Source of the DNA: Ruixingdingia sedimenti
GTDB lineage: Bacteria > Pseudomonadota > Alphaproteobacteria > Rhodobacterales > Rhodobacteraceae
Reading direction: 5' to 3'
DNA length: 64,000 bases
NCBI RefSeq assembly: GCF_031432425.1
Contig: NZ_JAVKPH010000006.1
Coordinates: 135,670 to 199,669, forward strand
The notes under the pieces are model-generated. The model ran no database searches. It had not been told where the DNA came from and saw nothing but the letters and a program-made list of their open reading frames with translations. Position 1 is the stretch's first letter; each line of letters starts with the position of its first letter. Below, in pieces: positions 52,000 to 60,540 of this stretch. Both the position numbers and the translations under genes were made by a program.

Positions 52000-53396
52000 C
52001 GGCCCGCCCCCAGATGGCCAAGCTGCGCCAGAAACGGCCCCTCGTCCTCCAGACAGCGCAGGTCGAGGATGAAGGCCCCCTGATGGATGCGCCCGATCAC
52101 CGGCAGCGGCAATTGCCGGAACATCCGCGCGATGGCGCTGGCCGAGGGCCCGTCCGCGCGCGGGGTGATGGCAAGGCCGCGGCTGTCCAGCAGGTCCACC
52201 GGCTGCGCGCCGCTGCCGATCTGGCTGCGGCAGGGGATCACGGCGACCTCTGCCACCCCCGCCAGCGCCGCCGCGACCGCCGGGTGCAGCCGTTCGGCGC
52301 AGGCGGCGATCTCGGCCAGCGGGCGGGTCAGCAGGCGCAGGGTCGGGATCTCGCGCCGCGCCAGATCGGTGTCGGCACAGGCGCGCAGCGTGGCTTCCAG
52401 CCCGGCGATGATCACCTTGTCCACCCGCAGCGCGCGTTTCAGCGGGTTGGCGCGCATGCGGTCGATCAGTTCCCGCTTGCCGACAAGGATCCCGCATTGC
52501 GGCCCGCCAAGCAGCTTGTCGCCGCTGAAGCTGACGACATCCGCGCCGTCGGCGATGGCCTGCCGCACGGTGGGTTCGTCGGGCAGGCCGAATTGCGCAA
52601 GCCGCAGCAGCGACCCGCTGCCGAGGTCGATCAGGAAGGGCAGGCCGTGGCCGGCGGCCAGCGCGGCAAGATCGGCCTGCGGCACCTCTGCGGTGAAGCC
52701 CCGGATGGCGTAGTTGCTGGCATGCACCTTCATCAGCGCCGCCGTATCGGGGCCGATCGCACCGGCATAGTCGTGCCGGTGGGTGCGGTTGGTGGTGCCG
52801 ACCTCGCGCAGCCGCGCGCCCGCGCCGCGCATCACGTCGGGGACGCGGAAGGCGCCGCCGATTTCCACCAGTTCGCCCCGCGACACGATCACCTCGCGCC
52901 CCTGCGCCAGCGTGTTCAGCATCAGCAGCACCGCGGCGGCATTGTTGTTGACCACGGTCGCGGCCTCTGCCCCGGTCAGGTCGCACAGCAGCCGTTCGGT
53001 ATGGCTGTCCCGCGCGCCCCGCGCCCCCCGGTCGAGGTCGAATTCCAGATTGGCCGCCCCCCGCATCGCCCCATAGGCCGCATCCGCCGCCCGCTGCGAC
53101 CACAGCGCGCGGCCGAGGTTGGTGTGGTTCACCGTGCCGGTCAGGTTCAGCACCGGCACCAGCGAAGGCGCCGCCCCCGCCGCCAGCCGCCGCGCGCAAC
53201 CGGCCAGCAGCGCGGCATCCCCCGGCGCCGCCCCGCCCGCGGCGCGCAGGTCGGCCAGTTCTGCCCGCAGCGCCGCCACCACCCGCTGGCGGCCATGGCC
53301 GGCGGCCAGCGCCGCCGCATCCGCATGGCGCAGAAGCCGGTCGATCGAGGGCAGCGCGGTGCGGGGATCGGGTGTCATGGCGTCCTGCGTGGGCAT
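51996..53396 (-). CDS. selA: L-seryl-tRNA(Sec) selenium transferase SelA
   Basis: 466 aa. PLP enzyme converting Ser-tRNA(Sec) to Sec-tRNA(Sec) with selenophosphate. PLP Lys in DVVSFSGDKLLGGPQCGI; other family segments: PVLNLTGTVNHTNLGRAL, VNNNAAAVLLML, SRGELVEIGGAFRVPDV and REVGTTNRTHRHDY. ATG at 53396 is favoured (AGGAC 8-12 bases upstream) over ATG 53378, where the spacing is too short. Forms the selA-selB operon. Confidence 0.95.
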   Translation of the reverse strand: MPTQDAMTPDPRTALPSIDRLLRHADAAALAAGHGRQRVVAALRAELADLRAAGGAAPGDAALLAGCARRLAAGAAPSLVPVLNLTGTVNHTNLGRALWSQRAADAAYGAMRGAANLEFDLDRGARGARDSHTERLLCDLTGAEAATVVNNNAAAVLLMLNTLAQGREVIVSRGELVEIGGAFRVPDVMRGAGARLREVGTTNRTHRHDYAGAIGPDTAALMKVHASNYAIRGFTAEVPQADLAALAAGHGLPFLIDLGSGSLLRLAQFGLPDEPTVRQAIADGADVVSFSGDKLLGGPQCGILVGKRELIDRMRANPLKRALRVDKVIIAGLEATLRACADTDLARREIPTLRLLTRPLAEIAACAERLHPAVAAALAGVAEVAVIPCRSQIGSGAQPVDLLDSRGLAITPRADGPSASAIARMFRQLPLPVIGRIHQGAFILDLRCLEDEGPFLAQLGHLGAGR

Positions 53397-53455
53397 GGCG
53401 GGGCCGTCCTGCGGCGGGGCAGGCGGCGGCGGGTGGCGATGATATGAAAGGGGGG

Positions 53456-53485
53456 CTAGCCCGGGACGATGCCTTGCCGCGTCAT
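53456..53485 (-). other. Possible nine-codon leader peptide before selA
   Basis: ATG at 53485, coding MTRQGIVPG and ending TAG, is preceded by GAGGGGG at a plausible spacing of 5 bases. It sits in the selA leader, 60 bp before the selA start. It may be translated as a leader or be chance. Confidence 0.3.
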
Positions 53486-53487
53486 GG

Positions 53488-53535
53488 TTTCCCCCTCTTC
53501 GGGGAAAGTCTGCGGGGCGGGCGGGGCCTTGTCAA
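53488..53535 (-). promoter_or_regulatory. selAB promoter and overlapping dyad
   Basis: TTGACA (53530-53535) and CAGACT (53507-53512) are 17 bp apart. A 20-bp dyad TTTCCCC-N6-GGGGAAA (53488-53507) covers the expected start point, a repressor-like position. Confidence 0.55.
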
Positions 53536-53552
53536 ACGCCCCTCGGCCGCGC

Positions 53553-53567
53553 CTATGCGCCCCATAG
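53553..53567. promoter_or_regulatory. Shared sel dyad before selA
   Basis: On the minus strand CTATG-GGGCG-CATAG, 17 bp upstream of the selA -35. Almost the same 20-bp block precedes selD (CTATGGSGCGCATAGRCGC). Activator-like placement. Confidence 0.7.
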
Positions 53568-53570
53568 CCG

Positions 53571-54641
53571 TCAGCCCACCGACAGCATCCCGGCCTCACC
53601 CTCCACCCGGCCGACCGCGGCGGCGTCGGCAAAACCATGGCGGCGGAAACAGGCCAGCACCTCGCCCGCCGCATCCGGCGCGCAGGCGACCAGCAGCCCG
53701 CCCGAGGTCTGCGGATCGCTCAGCAGCGCGCGGTCGAGGTCTGTCAGCGCCGGGTCCAGCGCCACCCGCGCGCCATAGCTCGCCCAGTTGCGGCCCGAGG
53801 CGCCGGTGACATGCCCCGCCGCCGCCAGCGCCCGCGCGCCCGCGACCAGCGGCACCGCGGCCCAGTCCAGCCGGATGCCGTAGCCCGACCCGCGCGCCAT
53901 TTCCAGCGCATGGCCGGCAAGGCCGAAGCCGGTGACATCGGTCATCGCATGCACGCCGGGCAGGCGGGCCAGTTCGGGCCCCGGCGTGTTCAGCCGCGTC
54001 GTCGTCGCCAGCATCCCGGCATAGCCGTCGGCATCCAGCGCGCCCTTCTTCAGCGCCGCCGACAGCACGCCCACGCCCACCGGCTTGCCGAGGATCAGCA
54101 CGTCCCCCGCCCGCGCATCGCAGTTGCGCTTCAGATGCGCGGGATCGAGGATGCCGAGCGCGACGAGGCCATAGATCGGTTCCACCGAATCGATCGTATG
54201 CCCGCCCGCGATCGGGATCCCTGCCGCCCGGCAGGCGGCGGCGCCGCCGTCGAGGATCTGCCCGATGGTCGCCTGCGACAGGACGTTGACCGGCATCCCC
54301 ACCAGCGCCAGCGCGAAGATCGGCGTGCCGCCCATCGCATAGACATCGCTGATCGCATTGGTCGCGGCGATGCGGCCGAAATCGGCGGGGTCGTCGACGA
54401 TGGGCATGAAGAAATCGGTCGTCGCCACCACCGCCTGCCGGTCGTTGAGCCGCCAGACCGCGGCGTCGTCCGAGGTCTCGATCCCCACCAGCAGTTCCGG
54501 CGGGACCGGCAGGGCCGAGGCGCCGCGCAGGATGCCTTCCAGCACGCCGGGGGCGATCTTGCAGCCGCAGCCGCCGCCATGCGACAGCGAGGTCAGGCGC
54601 GGCTCGCCCGCGGCGGGGGTGGTGAACTGGTGCAGGGTCAT
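53571..54641 (-). CDS. selD: Selenide, water dikinase (selenophosphate synthetase)
   Basis: 356 aa. Makes selenophosphate from selenide and ATP. Catalytic Cys25 and Lys28 are in GGGCGCKIAP; this SelD is a Cys, not Sec, form. Other family motifs: VATTDFFMPIVDDPADFGRI, ATNAISDVYAMGGTPIFALA, AGGHTIDSVEPIYGLVALG and MTDVTGFGLAGHALEMARG. Full length, ATG at 54641. Its stop is 3 bp from the shared dyad of selA, so selD and selAB are adjacent but separately promoted. Confidence 0.96.
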   Translation of the reverse strand: MTLHQFTTPAAGEPRLTSLSHGGGCGCKIAPGVLEGILRGASALPVPPELLVGIETSDDAAVWRLNDRQAVVATTDFFMPIVDDPADFGRIAATNAISDVYAMGGTPIFALALVGMPVNVLSQATIGQILDGGAAACRAAGIPIAGGHTIDSVEPIYGLVALGILDPAHLKRNCDARAGDVLILGKPVGVGVLSAALKKGALDADGYAGMLATTTRLNTPGPELARLPGVHAMTDVTGFGLAGHALEMARGSGYGIRLDWAAVPLVAGARALAAAGHVTGASGRNWASYGARVALDPALTDLDRALLSDPQTSGGLLVACAPDAAGEVLACFRRHGFADAAAVGRVEGEAGMLSVG

Positions 54642-54668
54642 GGGCTCTTCCGTTCTGGCGCAGGGGGC

Positions 54669-54698
54669 AGATTACCGCGCGCCCCGCGCCGCCCGCAA
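54669..54698 (-). promoter_or_regulatory. selD promoter
   Basis: TTGCGG (54693-54698) and TAATCT (54669-54674), spacing 18 bp. The shared sel dyad lies 13 bp further upstream. Confidence 0.5.
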
Positions 54699-54711
54699 CC
54701 GTCCGCTGCGT

Positions 54712-54726
54712 CTATGCGCGCCATAG
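54712..54726. promoter_or_regulatory. Shared sel dyad before selD
   Basis: On the minus strand CTATG-GCGCG-CATAG followed by ACGC, matching the block before selA at all but two of the first 19 bases. Confidence 0.7.
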
Positions 54727-54762
54727 GCGGAACCCGGGGCTCCCGCCCGGCGTTTGGCCCGG

Positions 54763-54811
54763 CGGAGGGTGCGGGAGCCTCCGGCGGGGATATTTAAGGG
54801 ACAGAAAATGT
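54763..54811 (+). repeat. Intergenic repeat, copy 14
   Basis: GCCTCCGGCGGGGATATTTA with AGGGACAGAAAATG. It lies between selD and the M20 gene, both minus, and faces copy 15, so it does not follow a plus-strand gene. Confidence 0.8.
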
Positions 54812-54836
54812 GGCAAGAGGTGTTCCTGAGACCCCC

Positions 54837-54937
54837 CTTTTCATTCTCTGTCCATAAATATCCCGCGGGGGCGTCGGCTGGTGCGCCACTGGTTCGAGAA
54901 CCAGCAGGCCACGGGGCGCGAAGCCCCCGGCGCCGCC
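54837..54937 (-). repeat. Intergenic repeat, copy 15, long form
   Basis: On the minus strand GC arm, CTGGTTC-TC-GAACCAG dyad (54891-54906), GACGCCCCCGCGGGATATTT and ATGGACAGAGAATGAA. It begins 13 bp past the M20 peptidase stop. The dyad and its flanks match copy 3. Confidence 0.8.
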
Positions 54938-54949
54938 AGCACACATGGG

Positions 54950-56227
54950 CTATTCCGGCAGCAGTTCGGCCAGCGTCAGCGCCATCACCTTCGCGCTGTC
55001 GGCCATGTCGTCCACCCCCACCCATTCGTCGGGCTGGTGCGCCAGATCCAGCACGCCGGGCCCATAGGCGATGCAGTTCTTCAGCTTGCCGATGCGGTCG
55101 ATATGCTTCTGGTCGTAGGTGCCGGGCGAGACGACATATTCCGCCTGCCGCCCCAGGACCTTCTCGATCGCCGCCGCGACGGTGCGCACCACGGGGGCAT
55201 CCTTTTCGGTCATCGTCGGCTGGACCTCGAACAGGTCGCGGATCTCGTAGGCGAAACCGGGGCGTTCGGCGCGCAGGCGTTCCAGAAGGCCCGTCACCTC
55301 TGCCTTCACCTCGTCGATCCGTTCCTCGATCAGGAAGCGGCGGTCGAGGATGATGCGGCAGCGGTCGGCGACGCAGGGCGCGGGCAGGCCGGTATAGCCG
55401 GGTTCGGGTTCCGGCTCGCCCCCGTGGATGGAGTTGATGTTCAGCGTCGATTGCCGCGCGCCCTCGGGGATCACCGGCATTTCGGTGTGCTTGGTGGTCA
55501 GATGGGGGTAGAGCGTCGCCTCGATTTCCGCCAGCAGCGCGCCCATGTGGCGGATCGCGCTGTCGCCCAGAAAGGGCATGGAGCCATGGGCGATGCGCCC
55601 CTTCGTCTCGATTTCCGCCCACCAGACGCCGCGGTGGCCCAGGCAGATGCGGTCCTTGTGCAGCGGTTCGGGGATGATGACATGCTGCACCCGTTCGGGT
55701 GCGAAATACCCCTGCTGCGCCATCCAGGCGACGCCGCCGAAACCGCCCGATTCCTCGTCCGCCGTGGCCGAAATCTCGATCGCGCCGCGAAAGCCGGGGC
55801 GGGCGGCGATGAAGGATTCGGCCGCGATGATGCTGGCGGCAAGGCCCCCCTTCATGTCGCAGGCGCCGCGGCCATAGATGCGCCCGCCGTCCAGTTCACC
55901 CCCGAACGGATCGCGCGTCCAGCCGTGGCCGACCTCGACCACATCGTGGTGGCTGTTGAAATGCACGCAGTCGCCCGGCCCCGCGCCTTCGCGGCGCGCC
56001 AGCAGGTTCCAGCGCGGATAGGTCTCGCTGTCCCCCGGCGCGCCGGTCGCCCGCAGCAGCTGCACCGTGAACCCCGACGCCGCCAGCCGCGCGGCGAGGT
56101 AATCGCAGATCTCGCGGTAGTGGCGCCCGGGCGGGTTCAGCGTCGGGATGCGGATCAGGTCTTGCGTCAGCGCGATCAGGCTGTCGCGCCGGGCGGCGAT
56201 CTGGGTCTGGATCAGGGCATCGGACAT
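54950..56227 (-). CDS. M20-family deacylase (ArgE/DapE-like)
   Basis: 425 aa. Zinc-dependent amidohydrolase: metal ligands in VHFNSHHDVVEVG, the GRGACDMKGGLAASI segment, ATADEESGGFGG and the late KHIDRIGKLKNC. The closest named enzymes are acetylornithine deacetylase and succinyl-diaminopimelate desuccinylase; motif reading does not decide the substrate. ATG at 56227 (MSDALIQTQIAARRD). It runs divergently from the uncharacterised operon. Confidence 0.88.
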   Translation of the reverse strand: MSDALIQTQIAARRDSLIALTQDLIRIPTLNPPGRHYREICDYLAARLAASGFTVQLLRATGAPGDSETYPRWNLLARREGAGPGDCVHFNSHHDVVEVGHGWTRDPFGGELDGGRIYGRGACDMKGGLAASIIAAESFIAARPGFRGAIEISATADEESGGFGGVAWMAQQGYFAPERVQHVIIPEPLHKDRICLGHRGVWWAEIETKGRIAHGSMPFLGDSAIRHMGALLAEIEATLYPHLTTKHTEMPVIPEGARQSTLNINSIHGGEPEPEPGYTGLPAPCVADRCRIILDRRFLIEERIDEVKAEVTGLLERLRAERPGFAYEIRDLFEVQPTMTEKDAPVVRTVAAAIEKVLGRQAEYVVSPGTYDQKHIDRIGKLKNCIAYGPGVLDLAHQPDEWVGVDDMADSAKVMALTLAELLPE

Positions 56228-56349
56228 CGTTCCAGCCTGCCCCGCATCGACCTGCGCCGCAATGGGCAAAACCGGATGACGGCGGGGATGCAATTTGTCA
56301 TAACATCCCCAATTGATGGCATGCGACCCATTTTCCGCCGGAGGACAGG

Positions 56350-57426
56350 ATGGCCGATTTCGACGCGCAGATCAGGAAAAGCCAGGAAGAGGTCGCCAAG
56401 GCCCAGGCCAGGATTTCCGCCGTCACCGCCCGGGTGGAGGCCGCGCGCGCCAAGGCCCTCGCCGGCGAGCCCGAGATCGACATCGAGAATGCCACACTGG
56501 ACGATGTGCGCCAGCATGCCGACCTGATGAACGCCAACATCGCCGAACTGATCATGGGGCTGGATGATGTGACGGCGGGCTTTTCCCGGGATTTCGACGA
56601 GATGCGGTCGAAAACCGGGTGGGAAAGCTTCGTCGGCGTCTTTTCGCGCGGCAAGTCGGAATCGATGCGGCAGGAACGGCTGCGCACGGCGTCGATCGAC
56701 GACAAGTTGCAGGATCTGATCGCCAAGTCCGATGTGATCGTGCGGCTGTTGCAGGGGCAACTGGACCTGCTGAACGACCAGAAGACCAGGGTCGAGGCCA
56801 ATCTGGGCGATACGCTGGTGGAACGCGAGACGACGGTGGCCGCGCTCGAATCCGTGCGGGCGGAAATCGCGGGGATGGACCCGAAGATCATCGAACTGGA
56901 AAACCGCATCAGCGTGGAACAGGACGCCGCCGCCCGCACGCGGCTGGAAACCGAACTGGCGGAACTCAACACCCGCCACAACGCGCTGGTGCAGGACGAA
57001 CAGGTGAAACTGGCGAAAAGCCAGACGCTAGAACGCTATATCGAAAAGGGCAAGACCTGGGTCGACAGCCTTCAGAACCAGGCGGCGACGCAGATGGTGC
57101 TGATCAACAAGCTGCAAACCGATACCAGGCAGCGCGTGGTGCTGTATGACGCGCTGACCAAAAGCCTCAAGACCGCACAGCAGCAGGACGTGGCCCATCG
57201 CATCAACGAGATCGGCGTCAAGACGGACCAGGAGGCGCAGGCCGCCATGGCCGCCATCGGCACCGCCACCAACCAGCGCATGGCCGAGATGATGGAGGCG
57301 CACGAGGACCAGATGGTCTTTGCCCGCAAGGTGCTGGAACAGAAGGCCAAGGCCGACGAACGCTTTGCCCGCCGCTTTGCCGCCATCGTGGAAAAGCACG
57401 ACAAGAACCTTTACGGGCGGGAATGA
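56350..57426 (+). CDS. Coiled-coil protein, first gene of the uncharacterised operon
   Basis: 358 aa, no signal or membrane segment. Predicted almost entirely helical, rich in Glu, Ala, Gln and Lys, with heptad-like runs (VAKAQARISAVTARVEAARA, QDLIAKSDVIVRLLQGQLDL, ELENRISVEQDAAARTRLET). One conserved segment, EKGKTWVDSLQNQAATQMVL, precedes the last third. I do not recognise a characterised family; I recall an alphaproteobacterial DUF of this type but cannot confirm it. GGAGGACAGG precedes the ATG. Probable structural partner of the AAA+ ATPase two genes on. Confidence 0.8.
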   Translation: MADFDAQIRKSQEEVAKAQARISAVTARVEAARAKALAGEPEIDIENATLDDVRQHADLMNANIAELIMGLDDVTAGFSRDFDEMRSKTGWESFVGVFSRGKSESMRQERLRTASIDDKLQDLIAKSDVIVRLLQGQLDLLNDQKTRVEANLGDTLVERETTVAALESVRAEIAGMDPKIIELENRISVEQDAAARTRLETELAELNTRHNALVQDEQVKLAKSQTLERYIEKGKTWVDSLQNQAATQMVLINKLQTDTRQRVVLYDALTKSLKTAQQQDVAHRINEIGVKTDQEAQAAMAAIGTATNQRMAEMMEAHEDQMVFARKVLEQKAKADERFARRFAAIVEKHDKNLYGRE

Positions 57427-57444
57427 CCGGCGCGCCGGTGAACC

Positions 57445-58572
57445 ATGGCTGAAACCGACCTCGCCAGCGACCATCTGGAACTTTACGACAACGCCGTCGC
57501 CCGGCGCTATTTCGCCAAGTTCGACCGCATCGCCCCGCCGCTGGCCCGCGTCGCGGCGGAACTGGAAACCGAAGGCCGCCTGACGCGGGCCGAACTGCGC
57601 ATCCTCGGCGGCTATCTGGAGGGGCTGGCGCACAGTTTCCGCGCGCTGTCGCTCAAATACCTGCTGACGGGGCGGGCCGAGGCGCTGTTGCCGAACCGGC
57701 TGACGATAGACCGGCACGAAAGCGGCTTTCCCGTCTATCAGGAACTCTTGCTGATGGCGAACGACGCGCAGCATGCGTTGCGCAACCTGCAAGGTATGCC
57801 GTCCGAGGCGGAACTGAAGGACCGCATGATCCGCCAGATCGTGGGCGAGTTGTCGGTGCCCACGCGGCTGCAATTCGCGCTGTCGCAGCGGCTTTACGCC
57901 GAGGCGCTGATCCAGGGGGATCTGTTCTGGGCGCAGAACGACCCGGAAATCCTGTGGCTGCGCGAAGAGGCCGGGCGGCGCATCTGGCTGCTGTCCTGGG
58001 CGGTCTACGACAGCCAGATCAACCTGCCCGTGGTCTGGCTGATGGAGGTCGCGGATTCCGGCCGCGTGGCGCTGGCCAAGGACGAACGGCGCTGGCCGCG
58101 GGTGCGCGCGCATCTGATGGCGCAGTCGCTGGCAGGGCTGAAGCTGCTGACCGTCGCCACCGGATTCGATACCGATTTCGACGACCTGCATCCGCTGCGG
58201 CTGCGCCGGCTGCATCTGGGGCCGATGTATTCCGCCAGCTTCACCCTGCAATCGGGCCCCATCGGCGAGGTGCTGGCAGAGGCCCGCGCGCCCGAGGGGC
58301 AGGACTGGGCGCTGGTCTGGACGATCGAGGATCTGGAGGCCAGCGGCACGACGCGCGCGAAATCGGGCTGGTTCGGCAGCGTGGAACGGCAGGTCTATGC
58401 GCTCGACCCCTTTCTGGGCCGGGGGGCGGAAACCGGGGCCACGCGGACGGACCGTTATGTGATCCTGCCCGAACGGCCCTATCAGGTGCTGGCCGAACGC
58501 AACCCGCCGGGGTTCCGCGACGTGCGGAAATTCGTCGTCGGCGCGGGCGGCCGGGTGATCAGCGCGCGCTAG
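57445..58572 (+). CDS. Uncharacterised soluble protein
   Basis: 375 aa with no signal or membrane segment. The N-terminal half appears helical (TEGRLTRAELRILGGYLEGL), the C-terminal half beta-rich (LHLGPMYSASFTLQSGPIG, TRTDRYVILPERPYQVLAER). It contains many Trp and Tyr. No known domain recognised. Starts 18 bp after the coiled-coil gene and ends 10 bp before the ATPase, so it belongs to the operon. Confidence 0.75.
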   Translation: MAETDLASDHLELYDNAVARRYFAKFDRIAPPLARVAAELETEGRLTRAELRILGGYLEGLAHSFRALSLKYLLTGRAEALLPNRLTIDRHESGFPVYQELLLMANDAQHALRNLQGMPSEAELKDRMIRQIVGELSVPTRLQFALSQRLYAEALIQGDLFWAQNDPEILWLREEAGRRIWLLSWAVYDSQINLPVVWLMEVADSGRVALAKDERRWPRVRAHLMAQSLAGLKLLTVATGFDTDFDDLHPLRLRRLHLGPMYSASFTLQSGPIGEVLAEARAPEGQDWALVWTIEDLEASGTTRAKSGWFGSVERQVYALDPFLGRGAETGATRTDRYVILPERPYQVLAERNPPGFRDVRKFVVGAGGRVISAR

Positions 58573-58582
58573 GGGGACGGGG

Positions 58583-60523
58583 ATGAGCGGCACACGCGAC
58601 ACGATGGAACTGCGCGAGGATGCGGTGCGCGCCCATTACGCCGCAGCACTGGCGCTGATGGAGGGGTTCGACCATGCCCCCCGGCTGGCGAAACCGCGCG
58701 AAGGGGCGGCCCCGGCGGTGGCCGAACGCTCGCCCGGTATCGGTACGCGGCCCCGGTTCCGGTCCACCACCCCCGGCCTTGTCACCCGCCCCACCGCGCG
58801 CCCCGGCGCCGTGCGGCTGATCGAGCGGATCACCGCGGCGGCCGAGGACGGGCTGGTCACGCCGATGCAGGCCAATGTCATGCAGGCCTTGCGCCGCGCG
58901 CTGGCCATCGCGCTGGCGATGGGCGAGACGTTTGGCGAACGCACCGGGCTGGCGGAGCTCAAGAAGGCCAACCTGGAAAACCGCCTGGCCGATGCGCGGC
59001 GGGTGGAATTCACGGAACTTCTGGCCGCCGAGGCGCTGGTGGTGCTGCATGCCTTCGCCAATGCCGCCGCCTTCCTGATCGCCCCGCATCTGGGCGAGGT
59101 CACGGTGGATGTGGGCGGGGTGGAAGAGGTGCTGACCGACAACGCGCCGCTGGCCCTGCACGGTGCGCTGTGGGAACTGGATCAGGACATCGCCGCCTTC
59201 GGCACCGACGACGCCCGCCTTGTCGCCACCGTCGCGGCCTTTGCCGAAGGGCTGATGGCCCGCGCCGCCGCCCGCGCCGATACCGCCCCCCGCACCGCCC
59301 CCTTCGCCGCGGCCAGCTGGCGGGTAGAGGCGGACGGGCTGACCCTTGCCGGCTTCACCCCCGCCCGCAAGGCGCGCGGCACGGTGCTGACGATGGCGTT
59401 CAAGAAACCGTTCGAGGTCATCGGCAACCATATCGCCAAGCATCAGGCGATGAAGCTGTCGAAGATGCTCATGGCCTATGATTTCGACCGCAAGATGAAC
59501 CCCTTCGCCGAACTGGGCGGGTTCATCTTCACCTTCATGGGCGACGGCAAGCCGGGCACGGGCAAGACCACGCTGATCCAGATGATGGCGGGCTTGCTGA
59601 ACGATTACTGCACGGCGGTGGGCTATCCCTTCCGCTACCAGAACTTTTCCATCGACCAGATCGACAGCTATCAGGGCAAGTCGGGCCAGAACGCCAAGGC
59701 CTTCGTGACCAATGTGCTGGACCCGGCGGTGATCGGCTTCGGCACCATCGACGACATCGACCAGATCGCGGGCAAGCGCGGCGACCGGCAGTCATCGGCG
59801 GGCCAGCAAGAGGTGACGGCGGTGTTCATGGAGGCGTTTGCAGGCGCCAATACCGTGGTGCGCGGCAACTGCACCTTCGGGATGTTTTCCAACTTTCCCG
59901 AAAACGTCGACGACGCCCTGCGCCAGCGCGCGGGCGCGCGCTTCCTTGTCGACGGGCCGCAAAGCCGCGAGGATTACATCGACATCCTCACCCTGCTTCT
60001 GGGCCGCAACCACAAGATCCCGCTTGGCGAACACGACCTTTACGCCGCGCAGGAAATCCGCCGCGCGGTGGCGGCCAGTTTCGAGGCCCATTCCCGCCCG
60101 CAGGAAGCCGGGCTGGTGCGGGTCTGGGACCGGGTGACGGCCGACATCGGCCCGCTGGACACGCTGGCGAAACTGGGGGCCTATCTCACGGCGATCAGCC
60201 GGGCGGACGAACGCTTCACCGGGCGCGCGATCAAGAACATCACCGATGCGGTCAAGGTGCGCGCGACCGATGTCGAACTGCCCGACGACTGGATGGAAAA
60301 CCCCGACCTGTTCCTGTTCCAGCCCTACGACCGCAAGATGGCGATGATCCGCGACCTGATGCAGCCGATCACGGTGGACATGGTGGTGCAGGAAATCAAC
60401 CGCTACGCGGACAGCGAATTCCGCTATGCCGACAAGTCCGACGAGTCCGCCATCGACGCGATGGTCCGCGACATGGGCCGGGCGGAAGAGGCGCGGCGGC
60501 GGTATCAGGAGGGGCGGGGATGA
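58583..60523 (+). CDS. AAA+ ATPase of the uncharacterised operon
   Basis: 646 aa. An N-terminal ~250 residues of unknown, mainly helical character lead to an ATPase module: FMGDGKPGTGKTTLIQMMAG carries the Walker A Lys328 (G320-T330), GFGTIDDIDQIAG is the likely Walker B (D390/D391), and GANTVVRGNCTFGMFSNFPE and FTGRAIKNITDAVKV resemble sensor 1 and sensor 2/arginine regions. This is the MoxR/CbbQ/dynein-like AAA+ range rather than a clear named family. No membrane segment. Presumably uses ATP to remodel a partner, plausibly encoded by the flanking genes. Confidence 0.85.
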   Translation: MSGTRDTMELREDAVRAHYAAALALMEGFDHAPRLAKPREGAAPAVAERSPGIGTRPRFRSTTPGLVTRPTARPGAVRLIERITAAAEDGLVTPMQANVMQALRRALAIALAMGETFGERTGLAELKKANLENRLADARRVEFTELLAAEALVVLHAFANAAAFLIAPHLGEVTVDVGGVEEVLTDNAPLALHGALWELDQDIAAFGTDDARLVATVAAFAEGLMARAAARADTAPRTAPFAAASWRVEADGLTLAGFTPARKARGTVLTMAFKKPFEVIGNHIAKHQAMKLSKMLMAYDFDRKMNPFAELGGFIFTFMGDGKPGTGKTTLIQMMAGLLNDYCTAVGYPFRYQNFSIDQIDSYQGKSGQNAKAFVTNVLDPAVIGFGTIDDIDQIAGKRGDRQSSAGQQEVTAVFMEAFAGANTVVRGNCTFGMFSNFPENVDDALRQRAGARFLVDGPQSREDYIDILTLLLGRNHKIPLGEHDLYAAQEIRRAVAASFEAHSRPQEAGLVRVWDRVTADIGPLDTLAKLGAYLTAISRADERFTGRAIKNITDAVKVRATDVELPDDWMENPDLFLFQPYDRKMAMIRDLMQPITVDMVVQEINRYADSEFRYADKSDESAIDAMVRDMGRAEEARRRYQEGRG

Positions 60524-60540
60524 CGGTGCACCTGCCCATG

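Noticed and set aside
53571..54641. SelD as a selenoprotein
   Set aside because: The active-site position is a Cys codon (residue 25 in GGGCGCK), with no TGA in frame.
56350..57426. TelA (tellurite resistance) identity for the coiled-coil protein
   Set aside because: Only a general helical likeness; no diagnostic TelA motif was recognised and no other tellurite genes are near.
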